A stretch of 44,768 nucleotides of DNA from CACZQA01 sp050943615 (GTDB lineage Bacteria > Actinomycetota > Coriobacteriia > Coriobacteriales > QAMH01). A program made the position numbers and the translations under genes. The notes beneath the pieces were generated by a model. That model was given only the letters and a program-made list of their open reading frames with translations. It had not been told where the DNA came from and searched no databases. Each line of letters starts with the position of its first letter. Position 1 is the stretch's first letter. This document shows positions 17,412 through 26,796 of this stretch, in pieces. Where the stretch lies: positions 1 to 44,768 of the forward strand of contig JBMNPN010000009.1 in assembly GCA_050943615.1 (NCBI GenBank). The letters are read 5' to 3'.

Positions 17412-18785
17412 CTATCCTGCGTAATGCGGGATGCTCTCCATGTCGAAATCGCGGTTGGGCGTGAGGTCAAGGTACGGGAACCGGGCCACCGTGGCGCGAA
17501 TGTTCAGCTGGCGGCTGCCCGCATCGCCCCACACGATCTCGACCTGCGTGCCCTCTTGGGCGAGGTCGGGGTCGATGCAGCACAAGGAGATGGTCTCGCG
17601 GTAGTAGAGCGTGTAGGTGCGCCACATCGAGACGCCCACCTGCTTGCCGTCCTTGAGAACCTTGTCCTGGAAGTACCTGTTGCCCGCCGCGCCCATGATG
17701 GAGATGTCCACGGGGAAGGGCATGTCAGCATAGGGTTCTTCGCCCTTCTCGAAAAAGGAGGCGAACACCTTCATGATGTCCTCATGGTTCCAGACGAGCG
17801 TCACCATCTCGCGATGGTTTTGGGCGATCTTCTCGAGCGCCTCGCGCCCCGTGAATTCGTGGTCGAATTTGACCATATGGCCCCAACCCAGCTCGTAGGG
17901 GTTCCGGTAGTAGTTCTCGAGCGGCTGGTCTGCCATGCTCCCCGCACGCTCGACGCCGCCGTCGTCGACATAGAAATCGAACTTCGCCAGATAGTCAAGA
18001 TAGCCGGGGATCTCGGTTGCCGCGGCGGGAAAGTGGATCGTCGCCTGGGGGAACCCGTTTTCCGTGTGATTGCACTCGTACTGGTTCACGCCCATCTTCC
18101 TGATGCCGTAGGGCTTCCCCACGCGCAGCAGCTCGTTGTAGACGTCGATGCCCTCCCTGCACCCGAAGCCGTGGACCTCGTAGCTCAGGGAACCACCCAT
18201 GCCCATGCGCAGGATGCGGACATCGTGCCCGGCGATCTTGCCCCATCTGAACCGCATGAACTTGAGGTCGTGGATGTCCTCGTGCAGCGCGTTCTCGACG
18301 ATCTCCAACGAGCGCGGACCGGCGAGCTGGAACACGAAGTTGTGGTCCTCGTCGTCTCCGGTCATCTTGACGTCGATGTCGTAGTCGCCCTGCTCCGCCC
18401 TGAACATCACGTAGAACGGCGTCACGTAGGTCTGCACCTGGTCCTGCGCCGTGCGCAGCACGAGACCGTGGTCAAAGACGTGTCCGCTGGGCGTGCACAT
18501 GATCATGTGCTTGCAGCGGCCCACCTCGAAGTTGCCGTACCCGTTGACCGAAATGTCTGACACGAACTTCACGGCATCCGGCCCCGTGATGGTGAGAACG
18601 GGGAAACACGAGAGGTTCGCATGGATATAGCAGGTCTCTTTCCACGAAAGCGTCTCCTCGCGCCAGTTCGTGTACGTCATCGGGATGCTCTCGCCCCAGC
18701 TCGCATAGGAGAAGACCTGGGGATCGAAGGGCACGACGGGAATGTGCTTCATGAGCACGGGTTCATAGCTCTTATCTTCTGACAT
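17412..18785 (-). CDS. GcvT-family aminomethyltransferase-like protein, probable tetrahydrofolate-dependent demethylase
   Basis: 457 residues with the T-protein fold: a GcvT domain (about 50-290; for example FVSDISVNGYGNFEVG and the Tyr-rich GGSLSYEVHGFG) and a C-terminal barrel (about 340-445). The length and layout resemble LigM/DesA, the THF-dependent vanillate/syringate O-demethylases, and DmdA, the DMSP demethylase, more than the 360-residue glycine-cleavage T protein. No gcvH or gcvP is nearby. I infer transfer of a methyl group from an O-, N- or S-methyl substrate to THF. It lies between two UroD-like genes, 30 bases after the upstream one. Confidence 0.75.
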   Translation of the reverse strand: MSEDKSYEPVLMKHIPVVPFDPQVFSYASWGESIPMTYTNWREETLSWKETCYIHANLSCFPVLTITGPDAVKFVSDISVNGYGNFEVGRCKHMIMCTPSGHVFDHGLVLRTAQDQVQTYVTPFYVMFRAEQGDYDIDVKMTGDDEDHNFVFQLAGPRSLEIVENALHEDIHDLKFMRFRWGKIAGHDVRILRMGMGGSLSYEVHGFGCREGIDVYNELLRVGKPYGIRKMGVNQYECNHTENGFPQATIHFPAAATEIPGYLDYLAKFDFYVDDGGVERAGSMADQPLENYYRNPYELGWGHMVKFDHEFTGREALEKIAQNHREMVTLVWNHEDIMKVFASFFEKGEEPYADMPFPVDISIMGAAGNRYFQDKVLKDGKQVGVSMWRTYTLYYRETISLCCIDPDLAQEGTQVEIVWGDAGSRQLNIRATVARFPYLDLTPNRDFDMESIPHYAG

Positions 18786-18815
18786 GCCTGTTTCGCTTCC
18801 TTATCTCAGCGCGGT

Positions 18816-19847
18816 TCAGTAGCCCTGCTTGCTGTAGGCGGTGGCGCCGTATTTCTCGACCTCGTCTGCCGCCCATTCGCAGATCTTGTTCAGGTGGGGG
18901 TCCGCTCCGTACGGTCCGCCGTCCCAGAAAACAAAGGGGCGCCCGCCCGCCGTCTCCTCGTCGATGAGGTCGCGAATCGACTGGCGCACCTGCTCTTCGG
19001 TCACGTCGGGGTCGGTGAAGTACTTGATGGTGTCCCAGGCGCCGTCGAAGACGATCTTGTCCCCGTACTTCTCCTTGATGGCGGACAAATCGTTCATGGG
19101 CTGCGCCGGCTGCCAGGCCGTGCACCCGAGGTCGATGAAGTCCCCGATGACCGGCTCGCACCAGCCGCAGCAGTGGTACTCGAGCACCGTGTCGGGGCTC
19201 GTCTTTGCGACCGCGTCGAAGATCTGCTTGTCGAAGGGCTTGATGACCGAACGGTACACTTTGGGGTCGATCATCATGTTCTGCGGATTGGCCATGTCGT
19301 TGTGGAGCACGAAGGAGTCCACGCGCATGTTCTTGCACGTGTTGGTGACGACCGCCGTGAGAAAGTCCGTGATGGCGCCCAGCATCGCCTTCGACTCCTC
19401 TTGCTCGGTGTACAGCGAGACGAACGCCTCCTCATAGCCGAGCGCGTTCACGAAGGTCATGAACGGCCCGAGCATGAAGATCTGCGAGGCCTTGTCATCT
19501 TCGATGAACATGCTGTCGGTCGGGATGGCGGCCTCCCAGTCGTAGTGCTCGTAATCTGGAATGCGGAGCTGGTCGCGCCAGTCCTCGATATCGGTGACGG
19601 CGGGGTTGGAAACATCGACCATCGGGGCCATAGGGTCGGGAAGCCAGGTGATGCCAAAGCAATCGACCGCCTTCCAGCCTTCCGGCAGCTCGCCTGTCTC
19701 GGGGTCCATGGCCGCGAACATCTGGCCCATGGCGCTTTGCATGATCATCGGGTCGATGAAGCACGTGTCGGTGTTGTAGTTGGGGACCACGTCGGGGCGT
19801 TCCCCGCGCAGTGCCTTCATGAAACGCTCTCTTGGAGTCATCGTCAT
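18816..19847 (-). CDS. Uroporphyrinogen decarboxylase (MtaA-like) family protein
   Basis: 343 residues, UroD/MtaA-type barrel. Unlike the second copy in this operon it keeps a metal-binding motif, YHCCGWCEP (His225, Cys226, Cys227). The C-terminal segment lacks an obvious distal cysteine motif and ends at a Tyr-rich tail. The start MTMTPRERFMKAL at 19847 has AGGAGG ten bases upstream. The two UroD paralogues are only distantly alike and flank the GcvT-like gene, which suggests a multi-step methyl transfer or demethylation pathway. Confidence 0.8.
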   Translation of the reverse strand: MTMTPRERFMKALRGERPDVVPNYNTDTCFIDPMIMQSAMGQMFAAMDPETGELPEGWKAVDCFGITWLPDPMAPMVDVSNPAVTDIEDWRDQLRIPDYEHYDWEAAIPTDSMFIEDDKASQIFMLGPFMTFVNALGYEEAFVSLYTEQEESKAMLGAITDFLTAVVTNTCKNMRVDSFVLHNDMANPQNMMIDPKVYRSVIKPFDKQIFDAVAKTSPDTVLEYHCCGWCEPVIGDFIDLGCTAWQPAQPMNDLSAIKEKYGDKIVFDGAWDTIKYFTDPDVTEEQVRQSIRDLIDEETAGGRPFVFWDGGPYGADPHLNKICEWAADEVEKYGATAYSKQGY

Positions 19848-19896
19848 TTCTCTTCTACCTCCTAATAACCTCATGGGATGAGAAACAAGATGCCGA

Positions 19897-19935
19897 GGAG
19901 GTGCGCAGGACCAACCGGCCAATCTGCGCACCTCC
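19897..19935 (-). terminator. Strong intercistronic hairpin after the MFS gene
   Basis: Perfect 12-bp stem GGAGGTGCGCAG (19897-19908) with CTGCGCACCTCC (19924-19935). There is no T-run, so it may stabilise the mRNA or reduce read-through rather than fully terminate. Confidence 0.55.
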
Positions 19936-19971
19936 GAAATTCTTCAGACCTCGTCTAAAGGGGCCTTGCGC

Positions 19972-21342
19972 CTACTGCGCATCCTCAGCGGACTCGACAG
20001 CCTGCTGCGTGTCCTCGACGGACTCGGCAACCTGCTGCTCGGGCTCGGCCGCGCCATAGACCTCGCCGCGCTTCTTGGAGCGGATGGCGAGAATCAGGCT
20101 GAGCACGAACGCGATGATGATGGCCACGAGCAGCACCGGGTAAATCGGCGCCAGCGCAAGGGAGCCCATCTCGGGATCGACGACCGGGCAGGCAAGGATG
20201 CTCTGCAGCGCGGTGACGACGTAGGGAGACAGGAAGGCGCCGAGCGTCATGCCGATGGTGATCATGGCGATGGCCGTGGAGGACTTGGTGAGCGGTGCCG
20301 TCTCGGAAACGTAGACCATGTAGTAGGACAGGCCGAAGGCGTACCCGAACGCCGCGATGAAAAAGCCCAGGCCGAGCACGAACAGCGAACCCGGCTGCAT
20401 GGAGTAGATGATTAGCGAAATGACCATGGCCGCATAGAAGAACACCGGCATGAAGCGCTTCATCTTGTGATAGAGCGGCGCGAAGATCAAGCCGCACAGG
20501 ATGGCAGAGATGCTGCTTGCCATCGTGCAGATGCCGGCTTCGGCGGCACCGCCGAGTCCAAGCTCGGGAATATAGAGCGATATCTGGCCGGAGCCCATCG
20601 CAAGGTACACGATGTTCACGAAGCAGTAGGCGAGCATTGCTGCGAACACCTTGGGGAACGTCCCGTTCCAGCCGCCCGAGCTCTTCTCGTCTGCCTCCTT
20701 GGCCTTCTCGAGCTCTGCCTGTTCGGCAACCGCTGCCTCGTCGTCTCTATCAGCAGGCGTCTTGGGCACGAAGAACAGGATGAGGAGGAACACGGGGACC
20801 GCGATCCAGTAGATGTTGTAGACCATGTCCCAGCTGATCGCAGCGAGAAAGCCGCCGATAAGAGAGTTCACGGCACCGCCGGCACCCAGCATGCCGTTGA
20901 ACAGCCCGACGAGGGAGTCGCGGCGCTTGGGATTGGAGCGGTAGACCTGCTGGATAAGCGCAATGCCCACGGTGAGAAGACCGCCGAAGCCGAAACCGGA
21001 GCAGGTGCGCATGGTCGCGACCCAGACGATGTTGTCCACGAGCGGCGTGCACAGCGCGAACACGCCGAAGATAGCCGTCTCGACGAGCAGCAGTGCCTTC
21101 TTGTTGAAGCGCCGCATGAGCGGGATGACCGCGAACGAGGCGATCATGGCCGCGAGCTGCGAGCCCGTCATGGCAAAGTTCAGGATGCCCATGTTGTCGG
21201 GCTCGGGCGTGTAGAACTCCTCCATCAGGGCGCCGAACGAGGGATAGAACCCGAGGTCTGCCATATAGAGAAAGTCAGTGCAGAACAGACCGATAATACC
21301 CAGAACCGAGATCTTCGTGATCGTTTTTGCCTTGTTGCTCAT
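19972..21342 (-). CDS. Major facilitator superfamily transporter
   Basis: 456 residues, about 12 hydrophobic helices split by a charged central loop (about 195-225), with an acidic Glu/Gln-rich tail of about 30 residues. Located second in the demethylase-type operon, it probably imports the methylated substrate or exports the product. The substrate is unknown. The ATG at 21342 has GGGAGGG upstream. Confidence 0.88.
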   Translation of the reverse strand: MSNKAKTITKISVLGIIGLFCTDFLYMADLGFYPSFGALMEEFYTPEPDNMGILNFAMTGSQLAAMIASFAVIPLMRRFNKKALLLVETAIFGVFALCTPLVDNIVWVATMRTCSGFGFGGLLTVGIALIQQVYRSNPKRRDSLVGLFNGMLGAGGAVNSLIGGFLAAISWDMVYNIYWIAVPVFLLILFFVPKTPADRDDEAAVAEQAELEKAKEADEKSSGGWNGTFPKVFAAMLAYCFVNIVYLAMGSGQISLYIPELGLGGAAEAGICTMASSISAILCGLIFAPLYHKMKRFMPVFFYAAMVISLIIYSMQPGSLFVLGLGFFIAAFGYAFGLSYYMVYVSETAPLTKSSTAIAMITIGMTLGAFLSPYVVTALQSILACPVVDPEMGSLALAPIYPVLLVAIIIAFVLSLILAIRSKKRGEVYGAAEPEQQVAESVEDTQQAVESAEDAQ

Positions 21343-21365
21343 GGTTGAAATCCCTCCCCGTCTCT

Positions 21366-22409
21366 CTACAGGTATTCGGGCAGCGGATGGCTATGGAAGA
21401 ACGGCTTGGGAAGGTCCCCTACCGTCAAGAATCCCGCCGGCGCGGCGATGATGTCTGGGAGACGGTTGACGATGCCGGTCGTGGTGCCGATGTCGGGACG
21501 GGGATCGTCGGTGGTCACCGTGAAGGTGGGCTCGCCGGTGAAGCGCCAGACCTGCTCGCCGGGCTGGCCGTCCTGGGCAAAGCTGTAGAGGAACTTGCCG
21601 GTGAGCTCGATACCCTCTTCGGTCAGAAGCGTCGTGCAGAGCGCAGAGCCGATGGTCTTTCCCTTGGCGATCGTCTCGGGGTGGGCATCGCAGTGCTCGG
21701 GCGTGTAGTCGGCGCGCGCGATTAGCGGCTCGATTTTGGCGTTCTCCTCCTTGATGACCGTCAGCCCCATCTCGTCTGCGATCTCGTAGAGGGAGAACGT
21801 GAACGGGCTACGCGGATAGAGGTTGTCCTTGTGGTATTCGTAGAACTCGTCTTCCGTCAGGTTGACGCCCACAAGGCCGATCTCGAATGCGCCGCAATGG
21901 TCGAGGATGCACCAGTTCTCGCCATAGACCGCGTCGAGCTTATGGCAGTTCGCCGCCATGACGACCGCCTCGTTCGACCAGTTCACATCCTGCATGCCCA
22001 TGCCGATGACCGTGATGCCGTGCTCTTTGGCGAGCGCGTCGATCTTTGCCGTGAGCTCGGGCATGTCCACCTTGGAGTAATAGGCCTCCTCGGCGAGCAT
22101 CGCGACGTTGACACCGCGCTTGGCATAGCCCTCGAGCTTTGGCGCGACGTTCTTCAGGTTGGAAGACGCCTCGATGACAACGTCCGGCTTGACCTCGTCT
22201 ATGACGTCGAAGAGCTTGTCGGCGGGCTCGATCGTCACGCCGAGCGGATCGATGCCGGCAACGGTGCCCGCGTCGTCCCCAACGTGATGCGTGCGCCCGA
22301 TGGCACCCACGACCGTCGCCCCACGCTCGGTGCAGTAGCGGACGCAGTTGCTCCCCATCTCCCCCGCAGCACCGACTACGACTACACGGATCTCCTTGTC
22401 GTTTGCCAT
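21366..22409 (-). CDS. DapB-like NAD(P)-dependent oxidoreductase (2,4-diaminopentanoate dehydrogenase-like)
   Basis: 347 residues. An N-terminal Rossmann fold (VVVVGAAGEMGSNCVRYC, 10-27) is like dihydrodipicolinate reductase, and PDVVIEASSNLKNVAPKL is the following DapB-type segment. The C-terminal half is the longer type seen in 2,4-diaminopentanoate dehydrogenase. The true dapB catalytic region is not obvious, so lysine synthesis is unlikely. First gene of the operon, with AAAGGGG before the ATG and a good promoter at 22487-22515. It could oxidise an amine or hydroxyl in the substrate handled by the demethylase genes. Confidence 0.75.
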   Translation of the reverse strand: MANDKEIRVVVVGAAGEMGSNCVRYCTERGATVVGAIGRTHHVGDDAGTVAGIDPLGVTIEPADKLFDVIDEVKPDVVIEASSNLKNVAPKLEGYAKRGVNVAMLAEEAYYSKVDMPELTAKIDALAKEHGITVIGMGMQDVNWSNEAVVMAANCHKLDAVYGENWCILDHCGAFEIGLVGVNLTEDEFYEYHKDNLYPRSPFTFSLYEIADEMGLTVIKEENAKIEPLIARADYTPEHCDAHPETIAKGKTIGSALCTTLLTEEGIELTGKFLYSFAQDGQPGEQVWRFTGEPTFTVTTDDPRPDIGTTTGIVNRLPDIIAAPAGFLTVGDLPKPFFHSHPLPEYL

Positions 22410-22486
22410 GATGTTCCCCTTTCTTCTGTAGCTTCATTGAGAAACAAGTCCGGCACCCTTGCAGCGCCGGTACAGACACTGTGAAA

Positions 22487-22515
22487 ATTGTATGAAGGAA
22501 ACGGCGCCCTCACAA
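22487..22515 (-). promoter_or_regulatory. Promoter of the demethylase-type operon
   Basis: Minus-strand -35 TTGTGA (22515-22510) and -10 TACAAT (22492-22487), 17 bases apart, about 75 bases upstream of the first start codon. Confidence 0.7.
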
Positions 22516-22563
22516 TGACGGGGGTGCACCAAGATTGTGAAGACGAATGTGCAATTAATGCAC
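22510..22563. promoter_or_regulatory. Inverted repeats between operon and PucR-type regulator
   Basis: TCACAAT (22510-22516) and ATTGTGA (22534-22540) are perfect inverted arms 17 bases apart; the left arm is also the -35 box of the operon promoter. A second near-palindrome, GTGCAATTAATGCAC, lies at 22549-22563. These are the best candidates for binding of the divergent PucR-type regulator. Confidence 0.5.
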
Positions 22564-22686
22564 CATGGAAAGAGAGGCGCTCACTAGCATAGGGTTGCGC
22601 ACATGTGCCACAGCGGCAGTTCTCTGCTACCCAGTGACTGAATGGACGCTCATTTCCAACGGCATGCATCAGGGAGGCGACTCAAC

Positions 22687-24255
22687 ATGAAGCTGAATCT
22701 CGAGGTGCTCTTCCAGGATTTTGCCGATCTGGGTGCGCACTGCAGCCTGCACGAGAGCGCGCGGGAGTGCACGCTCGAATACGCCGTTGCCTTTGATGAC
22801 GAAGATTCGGTTAGCCCCAACTGCCTCTACCTGGCGCAACCTGGGCAAATCTCCCCGGAGCTCTACGTCCACGAGTCATTTTCGCCCTCGTTTCTCATGA
22901 CGGGAAAGCCAACGGACGAAGAACTCGAGAGCAAGGCGAACTTCCTCTGGTTCGAGCCGGCGCTTCCCCTGCTCAAGATTGCCCGTCTCGTTCTCGAGCG
23001 CTTCGAGTTCTACAACACCTGGGAACGCAAGCTCCTGGAAAGCATCACGCGCAACGACCCGATTCGAAGGCTGGGAGAGCTCTCGGAACCCGTTTTCCAG
23101 CGGCCCCTGTTCATGTGGGATTCGCTGTTCCAGACGGTTTTCGCCGTTTGGGACGAGAGCCATTACGACCTGCCCAAAGGCTATCTGAAGCACGAGGACA
23201 AGACCGTGTGGCCCATCGACGAGCTCAACGCCGTCGACCACCGCCTCGTCGAGGGGCAGGAGAACAGGGGGATCTACATCCTGCCGCCCGTCTTTGGATA
23301 CCGCTCGATGTGCGCGAACATCTTTCTCCAGGGAGCCTACGTGGCAACCATCAGCATCGATGAGATCGGCTCGCCCTTTACCCGCCGCGACGAGCTGCTG
23401 CTCGGGTTTCTTGCCAAGCACCTCAACGACAGCCTGCGCTCCAATTCCGACACCCTGACGAGCATGACCTACTCCATGCGCCACTACTTCGACGCCATGC
23501 TCAACATGGACGAGCTGGACAAACAGAGCATGCGCGCGGAACTCGCACGGCAGGACTGGATGCTCACCGACACCTACTGCTGCATCGTCGCCGTGCCGGA
23601 AAACCCCTGTTACTCAGACGAGCGCCTGGCCATCTGCGCCGATGCGGTCAGCCGGCTCGTGGACAACACGCTCTTTGCGATCCACGAGCACGCAATCGTG
23701 TTCGTGGTCAACCAGAGCATGCTGAGCCGCGATCCGGAAGATGAGGTCGAGACGCGACAGGACACCGCGGCAAAGATCCTGGGCGCGCTCGAGACGAGCG
23801 GCATCCTCGCTGCGGTGGGGATAAGCAACAGCTACCATAATTTCTTCGACACGATTCACTTCTACCGTCAGGCGCGCTGGGCCATTGGCATCGGCAATTC
23901 CGCCAGCCCGAGCTCGCACCTGTTCTTGAGCGACGAATATCTGTTCGACAGGCTCGCGCAGGTTGCCACGAACGGCACGATCGCGCAGACGCTGTGTCCC
24001 GATGGCCTGACGCGCCTTTCGCATTACGACCAGCTCAATGGGACGAACCTCGTTGCCACACTCGAGACGTACCTTGACAACAACCAGTCTGCAACCAAGT
24101 CGGCCAACGCGCTGTTCATGCACCGCAACACCTTCAACAAGCGTCTCGAACTCATCAGGGACGTCGGGCAGATGGACCTCGACGACCCCATGGTGAGGTT
24201 GTCCATCAAAATCGGAATTAGGCTCTTGAACTACCAGGAAAGGAAGAGGTCATGA
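22687..24255 (+). CDS. PucR/CdaR-type transcriptional regulator
   Basis: 522 residues. The C-terminal PucR helix-turn-helix is clear (about 455-515: LVATLETYLDNNQSATKSAN, then LFMHRNTFNKRLELI). The middle holds a GGDEF-like sensory region typical of these regulators (about 310-420), and the N-terminal 250 residues are an unassigned sensory part. The start at 22687 (MKLNLEVLFQDF) has AGGGAGG nearby; an upstream ATG at 22642 is less likely. Divergent from the demethylase-type operon and overlapping the CobW gene by four bases, so it probably controls this locus in response to its substrate. Confidence 0.85.
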   Translation: MKLNLEVLFQDFADLGAHCSLHESARECTLEYAVAFDDEDSVSPNCLYLAQPGQISPELYVHESFSPSFLMTGKPTDEELESKANFLWFEPALPLLKIARLVLERFEFYNTWERKLLESITRNDPIRRLGELSEPVFQRPLFMWDSLFQTVFAVWDESHYDLPKGYLKHEDKTVWPIDELNAVDHRLVEGQENRGIYILPPVFGYRSMCANIFLQGAYVATISIDEIGSPFTRRDELLLGFLAKHLNDSLRSNSDTLTSMTYSMRHYFDAMLNMDELDKQSMRAELARQDWMLTDTYCCIVAVPENPCYSDERLAICADAVSRLVDNTLFAIHEHAIVFVVNQSMLSRDPEDEVETRQDTAAKILGALETSGILAAVGISNSYHNFFDTIHFYRQARWAIGIGNSASPSSHLFLSDEYLFDRLAQVATNGTIAQTLCPDGLTRLSHYDQLNGTNLVATLETYLDNNQSATKSANALFMHRNTFNKRLELIRDVGQMDLDDPMVRLSIKIGIRLLNYQERKRS

Positions 24256-25244
24256 CGGATTCCGTGAGCGTCGAGCCCGTGAAGATAGAGCTAGTCTCGG
24301 GATTTCTCGGCGCCGGCAAGACGACGTTCATCAACAAGCTTCTCGCCGAAGGCCTGGGCGGGCCTGATACGGTGCTCGTCGAAAACGAGTTCGGAGATGT
24401 CTCGATTGACGATAGCCTGCTCGAAAGCGGCGACATGGAAATGCGCACGCTCAGCTCGGGGTGCATCTGCTGCACGCTGCGCACCGGTTTCATCGACTGC
24501 CTGAAGGAAATCGTCGCCACCTACCATCCGGCGCGCATCATCATCGAGCCCACGGGCATGGCAGCGCCCGAGGACCTCCTCGAGATTTCCGATCAGACAG
24601 CCAAGCTGGTGCCCATCAAAACCGACGCGATCTTCAGCATCATCGACGCGCGCAACGTCGAGCGCCTCGTTCCGCTTAACATTCCCGCATTCGACGCGCA
24701 TTTCCACTCCGCGCGCTTCATCGTCTTGAGCCATGCCCAAGAACTCGAGGCAAGCCGGCTCGAAGCGGTCCGGAAGCTGCTTGCGGAGAAGTCCCCGGGA
24801 ACGCCGGTTGTGGCAGAGAACTGGGATGACGTCGATGCCCTCGAGCTTCTCGTGAGAGCGGAGGAAGCCTATGCCAAGCGTCCGTATTCTCCATCAGGAA
24901 AAGTAAGCGCTGCACCCGCAGACGATCACGGGCACCACCATGGCGAAGGAGAGGAGCACCATCACCACGAAGTCGATGGAATCGCCTCGCATTCCTTTAT
25001 GCCGCAAGCACCGTTTGCCGCATCGGATATCGATGCGCTGACCGACCTACTCGAAAGCGAGGATGCTGGCCTGGTGCTGCGCGCCAAGGGGTTCCTACGC
25101 GGAAGCGACGATGCGATGCGCCTCTACGAGTACGTGTACGGCAACGTCGACATGCAGTCCACGAGCTATGACGGGCCCATGAAGTTCGTGGTCATCGGCA
25201 AGGAGCTGGATGCCGATGCCCTGAACACGGCACTGCACGCATGA
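24252..25244 (+). CDS. CobW/COG0523 family GTPase
   Basis: 330-residue G3E GTPase. P-loop GFLGAGKTT (17-25), metal-binding CICC (Cys71, Cys73, Cys74), a His-rich stretch (about 216-235) and a CobW C-terminal domain (about 268-330). Such proteins deliver metals, or help cobalamin enzymes, using GTP. Its start codon overlaps the regulator stop (ATGA). Its presence beside UroD/MtaA-like genes suggests a role in zinc or cobalt supply to those enzymes. Confidence 0.9.
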   Translation: MTDSVSVEPVKIELVSGFLGAGKTTFINKLLAEGLGGPDTVLVENEFGDVSIDDSLLESGDMEMRTLSSGCICCTLRTGFIDCLKEIVATYHPARIIIEPTGMAAPEDLLEISDQTAKLVPIKTDAIFSIIDARNVERLVPLNIPAFDAHFHSARFIVLSHAQELEASRLEAVRKLLAEKSPGTPVVAENWDDVDALELLVRAEEAYAKRPYSPSGKVSAAPADDHGHHHGEGEEHHHHEVDGIASHSFMPQAPFAASDIDALTDLLESEDAGLVLRAKGFLRGSDDAMRLYEYVYGNVDMQSTSYDGPMKFVVIGKELDADALNTALHA

Positions 25245-25263
25245 GTGTTCTGGGAAAGAGCGC

Positions 25264-26688
25264 TTACTGAAGCTTTCCGAGGGTCTCTTCGTCTTCTTGC
25301 TGGCGTTTTTCGGCCTGGTCGATCTGGACCTTGACGGCATCGTGCCCCGTGCCACCGGCCGTGGTGCGGCGGGCGACGACCTTGTCAATATCGACGGCAT
25401 CGAGCGCGTCTGCCCCAAAGTGCTCGTCGGCTGCCGCGAGCTCTTCGGGTGTGAGCTCCTGCAGGGTCTTGCCCTCCTTTTCACATTCGAGCACGAGCTT
25501 TCCGACGATTGCGTGCGCATCGCGAAACGGCACGCCTTTTCCGACCAGGTAATCGGCCAGATCGGTTGCGGCCATAAAGCCGCCGTGGGCGCCTTGCCGC
25601 ATGACATCGGCGTTGACCTGCATCGTCGAGATCATTCCCGCCATGACGACGAGCGAATCGGAGAGCGTGTCGACCGCATCGAAGACGCCTTCCTTGTCCT
25701 CCTGCATGTCCTTGTTGTAGGCGAGCGGCAGCCCTTTCATGGTCGTAAGCAGCGCCATGAGGTCGCCGTAGACGCGCCCGGTCTTTCCGCGGATGAGCTC
25801 GGCGAAGTCGGGGTTCTTCTTCTGCGGCATGATGCTCGAGCCCGTGGAGTAGGCGTCGGAAAGGCGGATGAAGCGAAACTCGTTGCTCGACCAGTAGATG
25901 AGCTCTTCGCACAGGCGCGACAGGTGCATCTGTGCCACCGAGCAGGCATAGGCCAGGTCGAGCAGGAAGTCGCGGTCGCTCACGGCGTCCATGCTGTTCT
26001 TGGAGACCTCGGAAAACCCGAGCTGCTCTGCGACGAAATCGCGGTCGAGCGGGTAGGTCGTTCCCGCGAGTGCCGCCGAACCGAGGGGGAGCACGTCGGC
26101 TGCCTCGCGCGCAGCTTTGAGGCGCTTGAAATCGCGCGTGAACATCCAATAGTAGGCCAGCATGTGGTGGCTGAAGAGCACCGGCTGCGCCTTCTGCATG
26201 TGAGTATAGCCAGGCATGACGACGCCGAACTCGCGCTTGGCAACGGCAAGCAGCGCCCCTCGCAGGTCGAGCACCTTTTGCATGAGGCCAATCGCGATGC
26301 CCTTGCAATGAAGGCGCGTGTCGGTGGCGACCTGGTCGTTTCTGCTGCGCCCGGTATGGAGGCGACCTCCAGCGGCCCCGATGTCCTCGGTCAGGTTGCG
26401 CTCGATGGACATGTGGATGTCCTCGTCGGAGATCTCGAAATCGAAGTTTCCCGCCTCGATTTCCGAGGCGATCTTGTCGAGCCCGGCCACGATGGCGTCG
26501 CGGTCCTCTTGCGAGATGACGGCCTGCTTGGCAAGCATCGTCGCGTGTGCCTTCGAGCCCGCGATGTCGGCGCGCCACATGCGCTTGTCGACGGGAAGCG
26601 ATGCCCCAAAGCGCGTCGTGAACTCGGCAGGTGAATCCTCGAAACGTCCTCCCCAGAGGGCGTCGTTTTCGTGCGTGTGCTCGGTCAT
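25264..26688 (-). CDS. argH: Argininosuccinate lyase
   Basis: Last step of arginine synthesis: argininosuccinate to arginine plus fumarate. 474 residues; the signature GSSIMPQKKNPD carries the flexible catalytic-serine loop, and TGRSRNDQVATD and PGYTHMQKAQP are the other conserved regions. The start MTEHTHENDALWGGRF at 26688 is used; the reading frame stays open far upstream through the repeat array, but this is a by-product of repeats that lack stops. Ribosome site weak. Confidence 0.95.
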   Translation of the reverse strand: MTEHTHENDALWGGRFEDSPAEFTTRFGASLPVDKRMWRADIAGSKAHATMLAKQAVISQEDRDAIVAGLDKIASEIEAGNFDFEISDEDIHMSIERNLTEDIGAAGGRLHTGRSRNDQVATDTRLHCKGIAIGLMQKVLDLRGALLAVAKREFGVVMPGYTHMQKAQPVLFSHHMLAYYWMFTRDFKRLKAAREAADVLPLGSAALAGTTYPLDRDFVAEQLGFSEVSKNSMDAVSDRDFLLDLAYACSVAQMHLSRLCEELIYWSSNEFRFIRLSDAYSTGSSIMPQKKNPDFAELIRGKTGRVYGDLMALLTTMKGLPLAYNKDMQEDKEGVFDAVDTLSDSLVVMAGMISTMQVNADVMRQGAHGGFMAATDLADYLVGKGVPFRDAHAIVGKLVLECEKEGKTLQELTPEELAAADEHFGADALDAVDIDKVVARRTTAGGTGHDAVKVQIDQAEKRQQEDEETLGKLQ

Positions 26689-26796
26689 GGGCGAAAGACT
26701 CTTTCTTCGCGAAGGGATACTTCTTGCGTCTACAGCGCGCAGGCTTGCAAACGCGTTCCTAAGGATACGCCATATAACAGGCTCCTCGTACTGAAA

